Below, one piece after another: positions 6,186 through 14,594 of a DNA stretch of 64,000 nucleotides. Each line of letters starts with the position of its first letter. Position 1 is the stretch's first letter. Under the pieces are notes generated by a model. It ran no database searches. It had not been told where the DNA came from and saw only the letters and a program-made list of their open reading frames with translations. The DNA lies in the NCBI RefSeq assembly GCF_028993575.1, contig NZ_CP118615.1, forward strand, positions 6,291,001 through 6,355,000, read 5' to 3'. This DNA is from Micromonospora cathayae. Its GTDB lineage: Bacteria > Actinomycetota > Actinomycetes > Mycobacteriales > Micromonosporaceae. The position numbers were made by a program, and so were the translations under genes.

Positions 6186-7490
6186 TCACTCGAACACCTT
6201 CCGCACCTGCTCCAGGCCCGCCACCAGGGCGTCGATCTCCTCGGTGGTGGTGTAGAGGTAGAACGAGGCCCGGGTCATCGCCGGCACGCCGAACCGGGTG
6301 CACACCGGCTTGGCGCAGTGGTGGCCCACCCGCACCTGCACCCCGAGCGAATCGAGCACCTGCCCGACGTCGTGCGGGTGCACATCACCCAGGGCGAACG
6401 AAATGGTGCCGCCCCGGCCCACCGGCGTCGCCGGGCCGAAGATTCGCAGGCCGGGCACGGTGGCGAGGGCGTCCAGCGCGTACGCGGTGAGTTCCTTCTC
6501 GTGCCACTGGATCGCCCGCATGCCGATGCCGGTCAGATAGTCCACGGCCGCGCCGAGCGCCACCGCCTCGGCGATCGGCGGGGTGCCCGCCTCGAACCGG
6601 GCCGGCGGCGCGGCGAACGTGGACCGGGCCATGCTCACCGTCTCGATCATCGAGCCGCCGCCGAGCACCGGCGGCATCGCAGCCAGCAGCTCCGACCGGC
6701 CCCACAGCACCCCGACACCGGTCGGGCCGCACATCTTGTGGCCGGTGAAGACGATGAAGTCGACGTCGTAGTCGACCACGTCCATCGGCAGGTGCGGCAC
6801 CGACTGCGAGCAGTCCAGCAGCAGCAGCGCCCCCACCTCGCGGACCCGCTGGGTGATCCGGGAGGTGGCGTTGACCGTGCCGAGGATGTTCGACATGTGC
6901 ACCAGCGAGACCAGCTTCGTCCGCTCGGTGACCAGGTCGTCCAGCCCCGACTCGTCGAGCCGGCCGTGCTCGGTGACCGGGAACCAGCGCAGGGTCGCGC
7001 CGGTCCGCTCGCAGAGCAACTGCCACGGGACGATGTTCGAGTGGTGCTCCATCTCGGAGATGACGATCTCGTCGCCGGGGCCGAGCCGGAACCGGGGGTC
7101 GGCGTCGGCGCGCAGCGAGGCGTTGGAGAACGCGTACGCCACCAGGTTGATCGCCTCGGTGGAGTTCTTGGTGAAGACGACCTCGTCCACGCTGGGCGCG
7201 TTGACGAACGCGGCGATCTTCGCCCGCGCGCCCTCGTACGCCTCGGTGGCCTCGGTGCCCAGCGTGTGCACCGACCGGGACACGTTGGCGTTGTGCCGCT
7301 CGTAGTGCCCGCGCAGCACGTCCAGCACCTGACGCGGCTTGTGCGAGGTGTTGGCGCTGTCCAGGTAGACGAGCGGGTGCCCGTTGACCTCCCGGTCGAG
7401 GATCGGGAAGTCCGCGCGTACCGCCGCCACGTCGAACCGGGGCACGTCGTCGTACTGCGGCATGCCCGCCGGGATCGTCAGGGAGGTCAT
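6186..7490 (-). CDS. sufS: SufS cysteine desulfurase
   Basis: A 434-residue PLP enzyme that takes sulfur from cysteine to give alanine and an enzyme-bound persulfide for Fe-S assembly. The PLP lysine is Lys252 in VFTGHKMCGPTG, and the persulfide cysteine is Cys392 in RVGHHCAKP, the group II (SufS/CsdA) context. The N-terminal VYLDSANTSHKP motif is also typical. It starts 5 bp after sufC and is followed by sufU. The N-terminus is slightly longer than in many SufS proteins. Confidence 0.96.
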   Translation of the reverse strand: MTSLTIPAGMPQYDDVPRFDVAAVRADFPILDREVNGHPLVYLDSANTSHKPRQVLDVLRGHYERHNANVSRSVHTLGTEATEAYEGARAKIAAFVNAPSVDEVVFTKNSTEAINLVAYAFSNASLRADADPRFRLGPGDEIVISEMEHHSNIVPWQLLCERTGATLRWFPVTEHGRLDESGLDDLVTERTKLVSLVHMSNILGTVNATSRITQRVREVGALLLLDCSQSVPHLPMDVVDYDVDFIVFTGHKMCGPTGVGVLWGRSELLAAMPPVLGGGSMIETVSMARSTFAAPPARFEAGTPPIAEAVALGAAVDYLTGIGMRAIQWHEKELTAYALDALATVPGLRIFGPATPVGRGGTISFALGDVHPHDVGQVLDSLGVQVRVGHHCAKPVCTRFGVPAMTRASFYLYTTTEEIDALVAGLEQVRKVFE

Positions 7491-7495
7491 CGCGG

Positions 7496-8269
7496 TCAGG
7501 CCCGGGCCGCGCCGGCCCCGGCGACGTACCGCTCGTAGCCCTCGTCCTCGAGCTTGTCGGCCAGCTCGGGGCCGCCCTGCTCGACGATGCGCCCGGCCAC
7601 GAAGACGTGCACGAAGTCCGGCTTGATGTAGCGCAGGATGCGCGTGTAGTGGGTGATCAGCAGCAGGCCGGTGTCGCCGGTGTCGCGGACCCGGTTCACG
7701 CCCTCGCTGACCACGCGCAGCGCGTCCACGTCGAGACCGGAGTCGGTCTCGTCGAGGATCGCGATCTTCGGCTTGAGCAGCTCCAGCTGCACGATCTCGT
7801 GCCGCTTCTTCTCGCCGCCGGAGAAGCCCTCGTTGACGTTGCGCTGCGCGAACGCCGGGTCCATCTGGAGCTTCTGCATGGCGCCGCGCAGCTCGCCGGC
7901 CCAGGTGCGCAGCTTCGGCGCCTCGCCGTCGATGGCGGTCTTGGCGGTACGCAGGAAGTTCGCCACCGACACGCCGGGCACCTCGACCGGGTACTGCATG
8001 GCCAGGAAGAGGCCGGCGCGGGCCCGCTCGTCCACGGACATGGCCAGCACGTCCTCGCCGTCCAGGGTCACCGTGCCGCCGGTGATCTCGTACCGGGGGT
8101 GGCCGGCGACCGAGTACGCCAGGGTGGACTTACCGGAGCCGTTCGGGCCCATGATGGCGTGCGTCTCGCCGGAGCGCACCGTCAGGTCGACTCCGTGCAG
8201 GATCGGCTTGAGCTCACCCTCGGGCAGCTTGACCGACACCTGCAGGTCGCGGATCTCCAGGGTGCTCAT
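7496..8269 (-). CDS. sufC: SufC ATPase of the SufBCD scaffold
   Basis: A 257-residue ABC-type ATPase without membrane segments. Walker A is GPNGSGKST, the signature is SGGEKKRHE, and Walker B with the catalytic region is AILDETDSGLD, the SufC-specific form. It binds SufB and SufD and powers conformational change during cluster assembly. Its ATG overlaps the stop of the Rieske gene by one base (TAATG) and sufS begins 5 bp after its stop, so expression is tightly coupled. Confidence 0.96.
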   Translation of the reverse strand: MSTLEIRDLQVSVKLPEGELKPILHGVDLTVRSGETHAIMGPNGSGKSTLAYSVAGHPRYEITGGTVTLDGEDVLAMSVDERARAGLFLAMQYPVEVPGVSVANFLRTAKTAIDGEAPKLRTWAGELRGAMQKLQMDPAFAQRNVNEGFSGGEKKRHEIVQLELLKPKIAILDETDSGLDVDALRVVSEGVNRVRDTGDTGLLLITHYTRILRYIKPDFVHVFVAGRIVEQGGPELADKLEDEGYERYVAGAGAARA

Positions 8270-8616
8270 TATCGGGTCACTCCATTGCTCGGCATCGGGC
8301 GGCCGTCGTCGCCCACGGGAAGGTAGATGTCGCCGTCGCGGACTTCGACGGGGTAGACGGGTACGGGTTCGGTGGCGGGCAGCCCGGTCGGCTCACCGGT
8401 ACGCAGGTCGAACCGGGAACCGTGCAGCCAGCACTCCAGCGTGCAGCCGTCCAGCTCACCCTCGGAGAGGGCGATCGAGGCGTGCGAGCACTCGTCGTGG
8501 ACGGCGTGGAAGGTGCCGTCCTCGGTGTGCACCAGCGCGATCTGGGTGCCGTTGACGTCCGCGCTGACCACGGAGCCCTTGGGCAGGTCCTCGGTGGAGC
8601 AGATCCGGATCATCAC
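8269..8616 (-). CDS. Rieske-type [2Fe-2S] ferredoxin of the suf operon
   Basis: A 115-residue Rieske domain protein of the small non-heme iron oxygenase ferredoxin type. Cluster ligands are Cys43 and His45 (ECSHASI) and Cys62 and His65 (CWLHGSRFD). It lies between sufD and sufC, as is usual in actinobacterial suf operons, where it probably gives electrons to cluster assembly or serves as a test client; the exact role is not established. Its start overlaps the sufD stop by 4 nt; MM at the N-terminus leaves two possible ATGs. Confidence 0.93.
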   Translation of the reverse strand: MMIRICSTEDLPKGSVVSADVNGTQIALVHTEDGTFHAVHDECSHASIALSEGELDGCTLECWLHGSRFDLRTGEPTGLPATEPVPVYPVEVRDGDIYLPVGDDGRPMPSNGVTR

Positions 8617-9761
8617 GCGCCCGCCTTGCTCAGCCGGGCCTCGATGGCGTCACCGAGCCGGTCCCGCAGCGACTCGACCGGGATCTTCTGCAGGATCTCG
8701 GCGAAGAAGCCCCGGACCACCAGCCGGCGGGCCTCGGGCTCCGGGATGCCCCGGGCCATCAGGTAGAACAGCTGCTCGTCGTCGAACCGGCCGGTCGCGC
8801 TGGCGTGGCCGGCACCGGCGATCTCGCCGGTCTCGATCTCCAGGTTCGGCACCGAGTCGGCCCGCGCGCCGTCGGTCAGCAGCAGGTTCCGGTTGATCTC
8901 GTACGTGTCGGTGCCGGTCGCCTCGGCCCGGATCAGCACGTCACCCACCCACACGGTACGGGCGCTGGCGCCCTGCAACGCGCCCCGGTAGCCGACGTGG
9001 CTGCGGCAGTCCGGGATGGTGTGGTCGACCAGCTGGCGGTGCTCCAGGTGCTGCCCGGAGTCGGCGAAGTAGACGCCGTACAGCTCGGCCTCGCCGCCCC
9101 GGCCGGCGTACTCGACGCTGGTGAACTGGCGGACCAGGTCGCCGCCGAGGGTGACCTGGACGTGCACGATCCGGGCGTCCCGCCCGAGCCTGATCTTGAG
9201 GTGCTGGGCCTGGACCGCGTCGTCGGCCCAGTCGGCCACGGTGACCAGGGTCAGCTTCGCGCCGTCACCGACGGACACCTCGACGTTCTCGGCCAGGGTG
9301 CCGCTGCCCACCTGGTCGACCACCAGCACCGACTCCGACAGCGCGCCGACCTCGACGAAGGTGTGCGCGAAGGAGAGCACGTCGCGGGGGCCGCCCTGCA
9401 CGGTGAGGGTCACCGGCTCGGTGACCACCGCCTGCGGGGCGACCCGGACCAGCCGGCCCACCGTCGCCTCGCCGTAGGCGCGGGCGCTGACCCGGTCGAA
9501 CGGGGTCAGCACGCTGCCCCGGCGGGGGTCGTCCCGGTCGAGCGCGTCCACGGTCACCCCGTCCGGCAGCGGCCCGACCTGGTGGGCGGGCCACTGCGCG
9601 GACTCGTCGGTGACGGTGCCGTCCAGCAGACCCCGCAGCCGCTTGAGCGGGGTGAAGCGCCACTCCTCCTCCAGGCCGGTCAGGGCCGGGAAGTCGGCGA
9701 CATCGTACGAACGGAGCGCCTGCGACTTGGTGCTCGGCGGCGCGGAAGCCTGGGTAGTCAT
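8613..9761 (-). CDS. sufD: SufD scaffold subunit
   Basis: A 382-residue SufB/SufD-family protein with the right-handed beta-helix core and the conserved C-terminal segment (RFDDEQLFYLMARGIPEPEARRLVVRGFF), close to that of SufB. SufD pairs with SufB in the SufBC2D complex. The N-terminal region (residues 1-90) differs from SufB as expected. The start is 55 bp after the sufB stop, the widest gap among the first suf genes. Confidence 0.95.
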   Translation of the reverse strand: MTTQASAPPSTKSQALRSYDVADFPALTGLEEEWRFTPLKRLRGLLDGTVTDESAQWPAHQVGPLPDGVTVDALDRDDPRRGSVLTPFDRVSARAYGEATVGRLVRVAPQAVVTEPVTLTVQGGPRDVLSFAHTFVEVGALSESVLVVDQVGSGTLAENVEVSVGDGAKLTLVTVADWADDAVQAQHLKIRLGRDARIVHVQVTLGGDLVRQFTSVEYAGRGGEAELYGVYFADSGQHLEHRQLVDHTIPDCRSHVGYRGALQGASARTVWVGDVLIRAEATGTDTYEINRNLLLTDGARADSVPNLEIETGEIAGAGHASATGRFDDEQLFYLMARGIPEPEARRLVVRGFFAEILQKIPVESLRDRLGDAIEARLSKAGA

Positions 9762-9816
9762 CTCTTCCTTGGTCGGTTTCTCGAAGACGGCGGTGGCTCG
9801 AGGCGGGCGGGCGGCG

Positions 9817-11247
9817 TCAGCCGACCGCGCCCTCCATCTGGAGTTCGATCAGACGGTTGAGCTCCAGGGCGTACTCCATCGGCAGTTCCTTGGCGATCGG
9901 CTCGATGAAGCCGCGCACGATCATCGCCATCGCCTCGTCCTCGCTCAGACCCCGACTCATCAGGTAGAAGAGCTGGTCGTCGCTGACCTTGGAGACGGTC
10001 GCCTCGTGCCCCATCGACACGTCGTCCTCACGGATGTCGACGTACGGGTAGGTGTCCGACCGGGAGATGGTGTCGACCAGCAGCGCGTCGCACTTGACCG
10101 TGCTGGCGCTGTGCTGCGCGCCCTCGAGCACCTGCACCAGGCCCCGGTACGAGGTCCGGCCGCCGCCCCGGGCGATGGACTTCGACACGATGGTGCTGGA
10201 GGTGTGCGGGGCGGCGTGCACCATCTTGGCGCCGGCGTCCTGGTGCTGGCCCTCGCCGGCCATCGCCACCGAGAGCACCTCGCCCTTGGCGTGCTCGCCG
10301 GTCATGTAGACCGCCGGGTACTTCATGGTGACCTTGGAACCGATGTTGCCGTCGATCCACTCCATGGTCGCGCCCTCGTGGCACACGGCCCGCTTGGTGA
10401 CCAGGTTGTAGACGTTGTTCGACCAGTTCTGGATGGTGGTGTACCGGCAGCGGGCGTTCTTCTTGACGATGATCTCCACGACCGCGCTGTGCAGCGAGTC
10501 GGACGAGTAGATCGGCGCGGTGCAGCCCTCGACGTAGTGCACGTACGCGCCCTCGTCGACGATGATCAGCGTCCGCTCGAACTGGCCCATGTTCTCGGTG
10601 TTGATCCGGAAGTACGCCTGGAGCGGGATCTCCACGTGCACGCCCTTCGGCACGTAGATGAACGAGCCGCCGGACCACACGGACGTGTTCAGCGCGGCGA
10701 ACTTGTTGTCGCCGACCGGGATGACCGTGCCGAAGTACTCCTTGAAGATGTCCTCGTGCTCGCGCAGCGCGGTGTCGGTGTCGAGGAAGAGCACACCCTG
10801 CTCCTCCAGGTCCTCACGGATCTTGTGGTAGACGACCTCGGACTCGTACTGGGCGGCGACCCCGGCGATCAGCCGCTGCTTCTCGGCCTCCGGGATGCCC
10901 AGCCTGTCGTAGGTGTTCTTGATGTCCTCGGGCAGGTCCTCCCAGCTGGTGGCCTGCTTCTCGGTGGACCGCACGAAGTACTTGATGTTGTCGAAGTCGA
11001 TCCCGGTGAGGTCCGCGCCCCAGGCCGGCATCGGCTTGCGCCCGAACAGGCGCAGGCCCTTCAGGCGCAGGTCGAGCATCCAGGCCGGCTCGTTCTTCTT
11101 CGCCGAGATGTCCCGCACCACCGCCTCGTTGAGGCCACGCTGGGCGACCGCCCCGGCGACGTCCGGGTCGGCCCAGCCGTACTCGTAGCGACCGAGGGCG
11201 GCGAGCTGCTCTTCCTGGGTCAGGGGCTGGACGATCTGCTCGGTCAT
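9817..11247 (-). CDS. sufB: SufB scaffold subunit
   Basis: A 476-residue SufB, the cluster-building subunit. Recognisable segments include the N-terminal [10 protein letters not shown], the [18 protein letters not shown] block, the cysteine-containing [39 protein letters not shown] core (here [11 protein letters not shown]) and the C-terminal [18 protein letters not shown]. No intein interrupts it, although SufB is a common intein site in mycobacteria. ATG 11247 overlaps the stop of the sufR-like regulator by 4 nt. Confidence 0.96.
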   Translation of the reverse strand: MTEQIVQPLTQEEQLAALGRYEYGWADPDVAGAVAQRGLNEAVVRDISAKKNEPAWMLDLRLKGLRLFGRKPMPAWGADLTGIDFDNIKYFVRSTEKQATSWEDLPEDIKNTYDRLGIPEAEKQRLIAGVAAQYESEVVYHKIREDLEEQGVLFLDTDTALREHEDIFKEYFGTVIPVGDNKFAALNTSVWSGGSFIYVPKGVHVEIPLQAYFRINTENMGQFERTLIIVDEGAYVHYVEGCTAPIYSSDSLHSAVVEIIVKKNARCRYTTIQNWSNNVYNLVTKRAVCHEGATMEWIDGNIGSKVTMKYPAVYMTGEHAKGEVLSVAMAGEGQHQDAGAKMVHAAPHTSSTIVSKSIARGGGRTSYRGLVQVLEGAQHSASTVKCDALLVDTISRSDTYPYVDIREDDVSMGHEATVSKVSDDQLFYLMSRGLSEDEAMAMIVRGFIEPIAKELPMEYALELNRLIELQMEGAVG

Positions 11248-12005
11248 CTATCTGTCCTCACAGTGGTGACGGTCTTTCCGGATGGGGCACGCCCCGACTG
11301 GGCCGGGATGTGCGTGGTGCACACCCCGTCGCCGTGCGCGATGGTGGCCAGGCGCTGCACGTGGGTGCCGATCAGGCGGGAGATCACCGCGGTCTCGGCC
11401 TCGCACAGCTGGGGGAACTCGGCGGCCACGTGCGCCACCGGGCAGTGGTGCTGACACAGCTGGCCGCCGGAGGCGATCGTGGACGCGTTCGCAGCGTAGC
11501 CCTCGGCGGTGAGCGCCCCGGCGAGTGCCTCCGCCCGGGCGAGCGGGTCGTCCCCGGCGTCCTCCAGGGCGGCCCGGCAGCGGGCCTCCAGCGCGGCGAC
11601 CTGATCGGCGGCGAACGCCTCGACCGCTTCCGAGCCGCCGTTGCGGGCGATCCAGCGCAGCGCGGCGGTGGCCATGTTGTCGTAGTGGTGGGTGCCACAG
11701 CGGACCCGGGCGGCGTCGGTGAGCACGAAGACCTTGGCCGGCCGGCCGCGGCCCCGGTGCCCCCGGACGGTCTGCTCGCGGGCCAGCACGTCACCGTCGG
11801 CGAGCATCGCGTCGAGGTGCCGGCGGATCGCCGCCGGGCTGAGCCCGAGGGCCGCCCCGAGCTGCGCGGCGGTGGTCGCGCCCTGTTCCAGCAGGAGCTG
11901 GGTGACCCGCTCCCGGGTGGAGACGTCGGTCGCGGCGGGCAGGGGCGACCCGGCGACCGGACCGGTCGCCGGCTGCTGCCCGGAGAGCGCCGCCGCGTTT
12001 TTCAC
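11244..12005 (-). CDS. sufR: SufR-type Fe-S sensing transcriptional regulator
   Basis: A 253-residue ArsR/DeoR-like winged-helix regulator. The HTH lies at about 32-75 ([33 protein letters not shown]), and the C-terminal metal site has Cys184, Cys188 and Cys201 in [22 protein letters not shown], the pattern of SufR proteins that bind an Fe-S cluster and repress the suf operon when clusters are plentiful. It is the first gene of the operon, so autoregulation is likely. GTG at 12005 was chosen from the local frame; a much longer upstream frame runs antisense to ctaA and is spurious. It is divergent from ctaA. Confidence 0.92.
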   Translation of the reverse strand: MKNAAALSGQQPATGPVAGSPLPAATDVSTRERVTQLLLEQGATTAAQLGAALGLSPAAIRRHLDAMLADGDVLAREQTVRGHRGRGRPAKVFVLTDAARVRCGTHHYDNMATAALRWIARNGGSEAVEAFAADQVAALEARCRAALEDAGDDPLARAEALAGALTAEGYAANASTIASGGQLCQHHCPVAHVAAEFPQLCEAETAVISRLIGTHVQRLATIAHGDGVCTTHIPAQSGRAPSGKTVTTVRTDR

Positions 12006-12009
12006 AACG

Positions 12010-12027
12010 CCAACGTTACGTAATTGG
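12010..12027. promoter_or_regulatory. palindromic site between sufR and ctaA
   Basis: TTACGTAA (12016-12023) is a perfect palindrome flanked by CCAA and TTGG, only 11 bp before the sufR start codon. It is the most AT-rich point of the divergent promoter and a candidate SufR operator; no known actinobacterial SufR consensus was matched with certainty. Confidence 0.4.
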
Positions 12028-12109
12028 CGGGGGCCCTGCAAACCCGGGGTACCGGTGATCCGAACCACCGCACGGCCCGAGGCGGCCGAAGCTCGATCAC
12101 TACAGTGCG

Positions 12110-12115
12110 TAGGAT
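12110..12115 (+). promoter_or_regulatory. -10 box of ctaA, predicting a leaderless mRNA
   Basis: TAGGAT ends 7 nt before GTG 12123 and 10 nt before ATG 12126. Transcription would start at or next to the initiation codon. Confidence 0.5.
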
Positions 12116-12125
12116 TCGCGGTGTG

Positions 12126-13091
12126 ATGCGATCCGCCCGGTTCCCGGTCTCCGCCACCCTGCTGCGCCGCCTCGCGCTCGCCTCGATCATCGCCAACGTC
12201 GGAATCGTGGTCACCGGCGGGGCCGTCCGGTTGACCGCCTCCGGCCTCGGCTGCCCCACCTGGCCCCGGTGCACCGACGAGTCGTACACCACCACCGCCG
12301 AGATGGGCGTGCACGGGGTGATCGAGTTCGGCAACCGGCTGTTGACCTTCGCGGTCGGCCTGATCGCGTTGGCGGTGCTGCTGGCGGTGCTGCTGCACCG
12401 GCCACGTCGGCACGGGCTGCTGCCGCTGGCGATCGCGGTGTTCCTCGGCATCCCGGCCCAGGCGGTGGTGGGCGGGATCACCGTGTTGACCAACCTCAAC
12501 CCGTGGGTGGTCGGGCTGCACTTCCTCGCCTCGATGGCGGTGATCGCCGCCGCGTACGCCCTCTGGCGGCGCGCGAAGGAACCGGACGGGCCGGCGGTGG
12601 CCGTGGTGCCGGCCCCGCTGCGTACCCTTGCCCGGCTGACCACCCTGGTCAGCGTGGTGGTGCTGGTCATCGGCACCTGGGTGACCGGCAGCGGCCCGCA
12701 CGCCGGTGACCACGGTGCGGCCCGCAACGGCCTGGACCCGGAGACGATCTCCCAGGTGCACGCGGACAGCGTCTTCCTGCTGCTGGGCCTGTCGGTGGCG
12801 CTGGTCTTCGCGTTCCGGGCGGTCGGTGCGGCCACCGCCGCCCGTGCGGCCCTGGTGCTGGTGGCGGTGGAACTGGGCCAGGGGCTGATCGGCTTCGTGC
12901 AGTACTTCACGAACCTGCCCGCGCTGCTGGTCGGCGCGCACATGCTCGGCTCGTGCCTGGTGCTGCTGGCCACCCTGTCGGTGCAGTGGTCGACCGGGGA
13001 ACGCCGCCCGGCCGTCGCCACCACGGGTGAACCGGACCCGGCGGCCGGGCCGGCGCGGCCGGCCGTACCGGTCGGGGCCGCCCAGGACTAG
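12126..13091 (+). CDS. ctaA: heme A synthase (CtaA/COX15 family)
   Basis: A 321-residue polytopic membrane protein with eight hydrophobic helices that oxidises heme O to heme A for cytochrome c oxidase. The conserved N-terminal GGAVRLTASGLGCPTWP, the HGVIEFGNRLLTF block with a heme-ligand His, HFLASMAV, and the second-half QVHADSVFLL and VGAHMLGSC segments with further His residues are all visible. The C-terminus has a Pro/Ala-rich tail. Either ATG 12126 or the adjacent GTG 12123 could start it; the -10 box position favours GTG. The partner ctaB lies 1.5 kb away on the other strand. Confidence 0.93.
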   Translation: MRSARFPVSATLLRRLALASIIANVGIVVTGGAVRLTASGLGCPTWPRCTDESYTTTAEMGVHGVIEFGNRLLTFAVGLIALAVLLAVLLHRPRRHGLLPLAIAVFLGIPAQAVVGGITVLTNLNPWVVGLHFLASMAVIAAAYALWRRAKEPDGPAVAVVPAPLRTLARLTTLVSVVVLVIGTWVTGSGPHAGDHGAARNGLDPETISQVHADSVFLLLGLSVALVFAFRAVGAATAARAALVLVAVELGQGLIGFVQYFTNLPALLVGAHMLGSCLVLLATLSVQWSTGERRPAVATTGEPDPAAGPARPAVPVGAAQD

Positions 13092-13096
13092 CGCCC

Positions 13097-13135
13097 GTGT
13101 CGAAGTCCTCGGCTCGACCGAGGACTTCGCGACAC
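13097..13135. terminator. terminator after ctaA
   Basis: Arms 13097-13112 and 13118-13135 pair along 16 bp with a 2-nt bulge and a 5-nt loop. It starts 5 bp after the ctaA stop and lies before the end of the oppositely oriented small gene, so it can serve both. Confidence 0.8.
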
Positions 13136-13140
13136 AGGCC

Positions 13141-13320
13141 CTAGGTCCGGCCCACCTCGGAGGGCCGGCCCACCTCGGCCGCCGTACTCGGCCCGTCGAG
13201 CACCACCCGCCACCGGCCGCACCGGCAGCGCTGGTAGCGCACCTGGCCCTCGCTGGTGAGGTGGCGTGAGACGGTCCGCCAGGCGTGCGGCTGGTCACGG
13301 AACTGATCGGAACGTGGCAT
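13141..13320 (-). CDS. small zinc-ribbon-like protein
   Basis: A 59-residue basic protein. A helix-forming N-terminus (PRSDQFRDQPHAWRTVSRHL) is followed by VRYQRCRCGRWRVVL, where two cysteines and an aromatic/basic strand look like one half of a zinc ribbon; a second Cys pair is missing, so metal binding may need a dimer or other residues. Similar very small proteins are known in actinomycetes without function. ATG 13320 is 25 bp from the divergent CGNR-domain gene, suggesting shared regulation. Being a gene is supported by the ordered composition and the terminator at its end. Confidence 0.55.
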   Translation of the reverse strand: MPRSDQFRDQPHAWRTVSRHLTSEGQVRYQRCRCGRWRVVLDGPSTAAEVGRPSEVGRT

Positions 13321-13333
13321 GCGGGCAGCATGC

Positions 13334-13339
13334 TGTAAT
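13334..13339 (+). promoter_or_regulatory. -10 box of the CGNR-domain gene, predicting a leaderless mRNA
   Basis: TGTAAT ends 6 nt before ATG 13346, and no ribosome site is seen, so the transcript probably begins at the ATG. Confidence 0.5.
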
Positions 13340-13345
13340 GAGCTT

Positions 13346-13999
13346 ATGCACATCAACCCTTACGGGCGGGATCCGGTGACATTCGCCGCCGACCTCGCCG
13401 CCGCCCCGCCCAGCACCCCTGCCGAGCTGCACGAACGCTGCGTCGAGGCCGGAATCTCGGTGGAGGTGCCGGTGTCGGCGCAGGACCTGACCGGGACCCT
13501 GACCTTCCTCGACGACTGGCTCGCCGTGGTGGACGCGGCGACCGAGGAGGAACGGGCCCACCTGCTGAACCGGCTGCTACGGGACGCCTCGGCGCATCCC
13601 CGCCTGACCAACCACGCGGGCACCGGCTGGCACCTGCACTACCGGGACCCGGACGTCCCGCTCGCCGCGTCGCTGCGGGCGCTCCTCAGCGTCGGCACCG
13701 CGCTGCACCTGGTCGGGCGGGGGATGAACCGGCTCGGCCGCTGCGCGCTGCCGGAATGCCGCCGGGCGTACGCGGACGTCAGCCGCACCGGCCGGCAACG
13801 GTACTGCCGGCCCTCCTGCGCCAACCGCGACGCCGTCCGGCGGCACCGGGCCCGGACGGGCGTACCGCCGCAGACCCCGGCCAGACCGGACCTGCCCACG
13901 GCCTCGACCAGACCGGACCTGCCCACGGCCCCGGGCCGTGCGGACATGGCCACGGCCCCGGGCCGTGCGGAGCCGCCCGCGACGGCCGGCAGGAAGTAG
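13346..13999 (+). CDS. CGNR zinc-finger (ABATE-type) putative regulator
   Basis: A 217-residue protein. Residues about 1-130 form the ABATE-like N-terminal domain with FLDDWLAVVDAATEEERAHLLNRLL, and residues about 135-170 the CGNR zinc finger, with Cys in RCALPECRRAY and YCRPSCANRDAVRRHR (here CANR instead of CGNR). Proteins of this group are thought to be DNA-binding regulators. The last 36 residues are four 9-residue repeats (RPDLPTAST type) encoded by 27-bp DNA repeats ending right at the stop codon. ATG 13346 is supported by a -10 box 6 nt upstream. It is divergent from the small zinc-ribbon-like gene. Confidence 0.85.
   Translation: MHINPYGRDPVTFAADLAAAPPSTPAELHERCVEAGISVEVPVSAQDLTGTLTFLDDWLAVVDAATEEERAHLLNRLLRDASAHPRLTNHAGTGWHLHYRDPDVPLAASLRALLSVGTALHLVGRGMNRLGRCALPECRRAYADVSRTGRQRYCRPSCANRDAVRRHRARTGVPPQTPARPDLPTASTRPDLPTAPGRADMATAPGRAEPPATAGRK
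13883..13990 (+). repeat. four 27-bp repeats at the 3' end of the CGNR gene
   Basis: Units 13883-13909, 13910-13936, 13937-13963 and 13964-13990 encode 9-residue repeats and end 9 bp before the end of the stop codon. The first two are the most alike; the last is the most diverged. Confidence 0.75.
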
Positions 14000-14002
14000 G
14001 AC

Positions 14003-14041
14003 GGCCGCAGCGCCGGGGTCTCCCCTCGGGTCGCTGCGGCC
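14003..14041. terminator. bidirectional terminator
   Basis: Arms 14003-14012 and 14032-14041 are a perfect 10-bp inverted repeat and the interior CCGGGG/CCCCTCGG can extend it. It lies between two convergent genes. Confidence 0.8.
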
Positions 14042-14063
14042 GATCGGATACGGGTTCGGTCGA

Positions 14064-14399
14064 CTACCGGGCCATCGTGCGTCGGGCCATCGACCGCCAC
14101 AGGTCGTTGCTCGGCCGCATCTGGTCCATCAGCTCACGCTCCCAGGCGTTCTCGATGGCGACGCCCGCCAGGGCGCACGCCTGCCGTGCCACGTCGGTGT
14201 CGTCGGCGAACTGGTCGCCCCATGCCCCGTCGGACCCCACGAGCACGATCCGCGCGCCCCGCTTGCCGACGTACTCGATGACCGCCTTCGCGCCGCCGTG
14301 CCCGTCGGCGAACGACTTGATGCCGGACACCAGACCGTTCGGGGTCTGGCCCGAGGCGGCCTGATCAGCCGTCAGCGTCGTATCGGAACCATCTGCCAT
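14064..14399 (-). CDS. conserved-looking hypothetical protein of 111 residues
   Basis: A soluble protein of mixed alpha/beta sequence with no signal peptide. Features are a low-complexity N-terminus, then GGAKAVIEYVGKRGARIVLVGSDGAWGDQFAD (beta-alpha-beta like) and a helical C-terminus rich in Arg/Met (ENAWERELMDQMRPSNDLWRSMARRTMAR). I do not recognise the family. ATG 14399 is taken because the upstream in-frame residues look like shadow sequence. It is downstream of ctaB on the same strand, separated by about 195 bp of AT-richer DNA with an inverted repeat, so it likely has its own promoter. Confidence 0.6.
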   Translation of the reverse strand: MADGSDTTLTADQAASGQTPNGLVSGIKSFADGHGGAKAVIEYVGKRGARIVLVGSDGAWGDQFADDTDVARQACALAGVAIENAWERELMDQMRPSNDLWRSMARRTMAR

Positions 14400-14461
14400 G
14401 ACGCGAAGCGTAAGCATTCTTCGGCCCGGATGGGCGAGAACCATGAACTATTTGTGATGCC

Positions 14462-14497
14462 AATTACCTGCGTGTTTAAGGAAGACCACAGGTAATT
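14462..14497. repeat. inverted repeat between ctaB and the 111-residue gene
   Basis: AATTACCTG (14462-14470) and CAGGTAATT (14489-14497) are perfect 9-bp arms with an 18-bp centre, in an unusually AT-rich segment. It may be an operator of the downstream small gene or part of the ctaB terminator region. Confidence 0.5.
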
Positions 14498-14594
14498 CGC
14501 CCCACTATGTCCGACTTGCCGGTGCGAAGCGGACAGCGATTGTGACACTGTGGTGACAGCCGGGTCACCGAAGAAAATTCGGACAAACGCACGA

